Source: Alloacidobacterium sp963823845
GTDB taxonomy: Bacteria; Acidobacteriota; Terriglobia; Terriglobales; Acidobacteriaceae
Assembly (NCBI GenBank): GCA_963823845.1
Contig: CAWGND010000026.1
Coordinates: 248,001 to 312,000 of the forward strand
DNA: 64,000 nucleotides
Direction: 5' to 3'
Below are positions 60,910 to 64,000 of this stretch, piece after piece. Each line of letters begins with the position of its first letter. Position 1 is the stretch's first letter. A model generated the notes under the pieces. The model was not told the origin of the DNA, ran no database searches, and was given only the letters and a program-made list of their open reading frames with translations. Made by a program: the position numbers and the translations under genes.

Positions 60910-61518
60910 ATGCCGTACCGCAGAAGTCTGACCGTTTCCATCTTGTTCCTGTTTTGCCTGGTTGCGGTTGCAAAGGACAAGAAAAAGGTTCCCCTGCCGG
61001 CTGACATTCTTCAAGCGCATAAGGTGTGGGTGATCGTCGATCCAGCAGCAGGAGTCGACGTCAAGGATCCGAACGCCAACGTCATCGCCCGCCAGGATGT
61101 GGAGAACGCGCTCAGAAAGTGGGGGCGACTCGATCCAGTAGCCGATGTTTCGACGGCCGAACTCATCATCACCGTGCGCAAAGGCAACGGCAAGCTAGTG
61201 CAACCAACCATCGCCGGTACGCCCATCAACGCTCCTCCGCCGGTGATCATGCAGCCGTCTGATTCAGGGATCAATGCAGCCGGCCGCGTAGGGCCTCAGC
61301 CTCCACCCGATCCGCATCCGCAAATGGAGATCGGCAGCACGCAGGACATGTTTGTCGTCTATCGCACTAGCCTCGGCCAGAGCCTTGACGAGTCGCTCGA
61401 CTCCCCACCGGTATGGCGCTATACCTCAAAAGACGCGCTCACATCGCCAGGAGTCCCTGCAGTGGATGTGTTCCGCAAAGCCGTAAACGACTCGGAGAAG
61501 GCGCTGACCGGACCGTAG
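60910..61518 (+). CDS. Secreted protein of unknown function (202 aa)
   Basis: A signal peptide (LTVSILFLFCLVAVAK) leads to a domain with KVWVIVDPAAGVDVKDPN, then VENALRKWGRLDPVADVSTA and ELIITVRKGNGK, a layout recalling DUF4136-like envelope proteins in which a strand-helix-strand unit repeats. A Pro-rich insert (PPPVIMQPSDSG) precedes a C-terminal helix with VFRKAVNDSEKALTG. I cannot name it. GGGAGGC precedes the ATG. Monocistronic, upstream of a cupin lipoprotein. Confidence 0.7.
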   Translation: MPYRRSLTVSILFLFCLVAVAKDKKKVPLPADILQAHKVWVIVDPAAGVDVKDPNANVIARQDVENALRKWGRLDPVADVSTAELIITVRKGNGKLVQPTIAGTPINAPPPVIMQPSDSGINAAGRVGPQPPPDPHPQMEIGSTQDMFVVYRTSLGQSLDESLDSPPVWRYTSKDALTSPGVPAVDVFRKAVNDSEKALTGP

Positions 61519-61611
61519 TCTGCCACCTGCTTGTGATCGAACCGAAGCACGGAGTACACTCTCGCATCTGAAGTACGTAACCGGCAAAATCGAGTTGCGA
61601 GGAGACGGCCT

Positions 61612-62196
61612 ATGCGAGTTGTGCCTGCCACGCTCAGCGTGTGCGCAGTCCTGATGTGCGGCTGTGCGGCCAAGCCATCGATCCCAAAATCGCAAACAGC
61701 GAACGTAACCGCGTCAACTCCGCTGATCCTCGAGAAGAACGAAGGCGAGCGGCGAGTTGTGCGGGGCTGGCCGGGACACCCCGATCCCGGAGAGACTTTC
61801 ATCCTGAAAGTTGACCCGAAGAATGGAGGGTCCTCGCATTTGGTCTTCATGACGGGAGACATCGCGCCGGGAGGGGCAATCCACGCACATCGACACCCCA
61901 ATGCCGACGAGATCCTGTATCTGCAGACGGGAACCGCCCGGGTACATCTGGGAGACTCTGTGAGAGACGTGCATGCCGGTGCCACGGTGTTCATTCCAGC
62001 GAATACGTGGATCTCCGTCGATAACGTCGGAAGCGACGGCATCAGCATGATAGCCGTATTTTCCGCGCCAGGCTTCGAGGAGTACATGCGGGAAGGGTCA
62101 GTGCGCGAAGGAGAGAAAAACGTTCCGTTGACGGATGCCGAGAACGATCAAATCGAGAAGGAGCATTCACATGATGTGATTTACAAGGAACCGTAG
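61612..62196 (+). CDS. Cupin-domain lipoprotein
   Basis: 194 residues. The signal ends in a lipobox LMCGC (Cys at about residue 18), so it is probably an outer-membrane or periplasmic lipoprotein. A cupin_2 barrel follows: GGAIHAHRHPNADEILYLQT, with the HxH-x-E metal ligands, and GDSVRDVHAGATVFIPANTW. The C-terminal tail is acidic and ends HSHDVIYKEP. The reaction is unknown. GGAG precedes the ATG. Convergent with the ADOP permease. Confidence 0.87.
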   Translation: MRVVPATLSVCAVLMCGCAAKPSIPKSQTANVTASTPLILEKNEGERRVVRGWPGHPDPGETFILKVDPKNGGSSHLVFMTGDIAPGGAIHAHRHPNADEILYLQTGTARVHLGDSVRDVHAGATVFIPANTWISVDNVGSDGISMIAVFSAPGFEEYMREGSVREGEKNVPLTDAENDQIEKEHSHDVIYKEP

Positions 62197-62217
62197 AATG
62201 CATCCCGGTTGACCAGC

Positions 62218-64000
62218 TCACTCCACCCGCAGCATCGCCACCGGATCGATGCGCAATGCCCGCAGCACTGCCGGCACAGCCGCAATTACAACCGCGAAAA
62301 GAATCGTCAGGCAGGGAACTGCGAGCACGCCTGCATCGGTAGCCTTCACCTCATAGAGCAACGACTCGATATACCGCACCGAAGCCAGCCCCAGCGCAAG
62401 CCCGGCAACCGCACCAATCGCCACTGCAACGGAAATTCCCTTCATGACACGTCGGGCCACATCACCGATCGGCGCCCCCAGCGCCATGCGAATGCCAATC
62501 TCGCGCTGTTGTTGCACCACCGAATAATTCAGCACGCCATAGAGCCCAACACCAGCAAGCAGCAAAGCCACCGCGCCAAAGAAGAATGCCAGCGTTGCCA
62601 ACAGCCGTTCGCGAATGGTTTGGCCCTGCTTTAATTCCAACTGTGTCCGCACATTCGTAACACGAAATTCCGGGCGCGCCTTTGACACTTCCTGCCGCAG
62701 CGTGGACGCCAAAGCCATCGGATTCGCCTCAGCCGTGCGCACGATGAACGTCTGGTATTTCAGCGCGTCCGATTCAAACGGAATGTAAACCACCGGCAGC
62801 ATCGGCTCATGAAGGTCGCTGTAGGAAGCATTACCAGCTACGCCGATCACCTGCAAGCGATCGCGCCTGCCGTCATCGTGAGCCTTTGCAAAAATTCTGC
62901 CCACTGGATGCTCGTCATTCAGAAATTTCCTGGCAAACGCCTCATTCACAATGGCTGTGCCGGGAAACGTGTCCCCATGGCGAAAATCTCGTCCGGCAAG
63001 AAGGGGGATTTTCATCGTCTCCAGCCAGCCGGGCGAAACATTCAGGAAATAAGTGAGATCAAGGGTAGGGGGTCCATCATTGATTGAAATCGAACTGTCC
63101 CAGTCATTATTCTTCAACAATCCCCATCCCGCCTGCGAAACACGCTCCACGCCCGGCACTTCGCGTAGATGCTCCGCCACCTGATCCCAATAAATCTCCG
63201 TTTGTGGAGGTTTGCTCGTTGTTTCCAGCAGCAATAAACGATCTGCGGAAAATCCCATAGGCTTGTTCGAAAGACGTCCGAAGGTAGCCACAAACAATCC
63301 GGCAACAAACAGCACCAGGAAACAGAAGGCCACCTGCACTGCAATCATTCCGTGCATCAGCCGCTGCCGCGAATGCGGATTATCGCCCCCCTTCAGCACG
63401 CTTACCGGCTTCACCGATGAAGCACGCAGCGCAGGCAGTAAGCCAAAGAGCAGCACAACCGTTAGAGTCAAGCCCACGCCAAACCCCATCACCCGCCAAT
63501 CCGCGGGCAGAATCAAACGCGCCGGATTATCGGGCGGATTGATCATGCTCACCACAAACGGAGCCGACCACCACGCAAACAGCGCTCCGCTTGCAGCAGC
63601 TAGGAACGCCAGCAATGCGCTTTCTACCAGCACCATCTGAACCAACCGCCATCGTCCTGCGCCAATCGAAACGCGCAGCGCCATCTCACGCGCCCGCGCC
63701 GCAGCCTGGGCCGTCATCAGGTTGGCTACATTCGCGCAGGCAATCAGCAGGACCATCAGCACAAGCACGGCAAGAGCAGCCAGCGCGCGGCTGTAATCCC
63801 TCTGCATCCCGGATGCGCCCGTAGGCGCAGGCCTCATCCGCACCTTATTGTTGAGATAATTCTTCAGCGTCTCCTGGGATAAACCTTTCTCGCCGCTCAA
63901 GCGGTTCGCTTCAAACGCATGGTTAACCGCCGACAGCCTTTCGCTTAGCGGCTCAACTGCAACCCCCGGATTCACAACAGCCAGTGTGCGTAGCCAGGTA
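62218..64000 (-). CDS. ADOP/MacB-FtsX family permease, N-terminus beyond the window
   Basis: At least 594 residues are visible; the gene continues past the right edge (frame open to 64000, reading TWLRTLAVVNPGVAVEPL). A MacB_PCD periplasmic domain lies between FtsX transmembrane segments: ALAALAVLVLMVLLIACANV with NLMTAQAAARAREMALRVSI, then FGLLPALRAS, YKGGDN-like region, and the C-terminal FtsX block ALLLAGVGLYGVLNYSVVQQ with REIGIRMALGA. Two FtsX modules in one chain define the acidobacterial duplicated orphan permeases, usually without an adjacent ATPase. Likely a lipoprotein or macrolide-type export permease, function unproven. Confidence 0.9.
   Translation of the reverse strand, partial: TWLRTLAVVNPGVAVEPLSERLSAVNHAFEANRLSGEKGLSQETLKNYLNNKVRMRPAPTGASGMQRDYSRALAALAVLVLMVLLIACANVANLMTAQAAARAREMALRVSIGAGRWRLVQMVLVESALLAFLAAASGALFAWWSAPFVVSMINPPDNPARLILPADWRVMGFGVGLTLTVVLLFGLLPALRASSVKPVSVLKGGDNPHSRQRLMHGMIAVQVAFCFLVLFVAGLFVATFGRLSNKPMGFSADRLLLLETTSKPPQTEIYWDQVAEHLREVPGVERVSQAGWGLLKNNDWDSSISINDGPPTLDLTYFLNVSPGWLETMKIPLLAGRDFRHGDTFPGTAIVNEAFARKFLNDEHPVGRIFAKAHDDGRRDRLQVIGVAGNASYSDLHEPMLPVVYIPFESDALKYQTFIVRTAEANPMALASTLRQEVSKARPEFRVTNVRTQLELKQGQTIRERLLATLAFFFGAVALLLAGVGLYGVLNYSVVQQQREIGIRMALGAPIGDVARRVMKGISVAVAIGAVAGLALGLASVRYIESLLYEVKATDAGVLAVPCLTILFAVVIAAVPAVLRALRIDPVAMLRVE

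Overview
The window looks like a chromosomal segment of an Acidobacteriota bacterium, most likely of the class Terriglobia. This is inferred from family content: a MacB/FtsX-type 'ADOP' permease at the right edge, DUF2911, DUF3300 and DUF2950 secreted proteins, a carboxypeptidase-regulatory-like secreted protein, an HpnI-like hopanoid glycosyltransferase, and GC-rich coding DNA with many GTG/TTG starts. No 16S rRNA or other definitive marker is present.

Left edge (1-1480): the end of glycine dehydrogenase subunit 2, a relic of a GxxExxY gene, a small unknown protein and a DUF2911 protein lead to an intact tRNA-Arg(CCG) gene at 1480-1556. The last 46 bp of that tRNA recur exactly at 12339-12384, so 1511-12384 is an integrated genomic island of about 10.9 kb. 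Inside it are a decayed tyrosine integrase (lost start codon, two frameshifts, tail cut by an IS3-family element), two uncharacterised zinc-motif proteins, a tandem-repeat coiled-coil protein fused head-on to a duplicated zinc-ribbon fragment, an ArsR regulator, a TadG-TadE-TadE pseudopilin triad whose tadG is split by a second IS3-family element, and several non-coding tracts (A-rich repeats and twin hairpins).

12.4-25.5 kb is a mosaic of single genes: an unknown conserved protein, a Tat microprotein behind msrA, an ankyrin protein, zinc alcohol dehydrogenase, an OmpA-like protein, an SDR, a secreted regulatory-domain protein, a GNAT, the DUF3300-DUF2950 pair, a frameshifted DM9-repeat protein and a secreted DUF711 protein.

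25.7-28.8 kb carries the translation cluster rplM-rpsI-rpsB-tsf, with a strong promoter and a long leader before rplM and a terminator after tsf. pyrH, which commonly follows tsf, lies 8.9 kb further on. Between them are a GT4 glycosyltransferase, a GH31 glycosidase, two LysR regulators, two SDRs and a serine hydrolase. After pyrH come an acyltransferase, a CBS/cysteine synthase - cystathionine lyase - PP-loop ATPase operon (sulfur amino acids), a YXWGXW-type secreted protein, murC and an HpnI-like glycosyltransferase.

45.7-55.1 kb is rich in polyphosphate functions: a GT39 membrane glycosyltransferase, a CHAD protein, Ppx/GppA (with an apparent one-base frameshift), SixA, a methyltransferase, a membrane protein and polyphosphate kinase. 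The right end holds a sigma-region-4-like protein, a TolC/EmrA-type efflux pair without its pump, a P450, Dps, secreted proteins, a cupin lipoprotein and the truncated ADOP permease.
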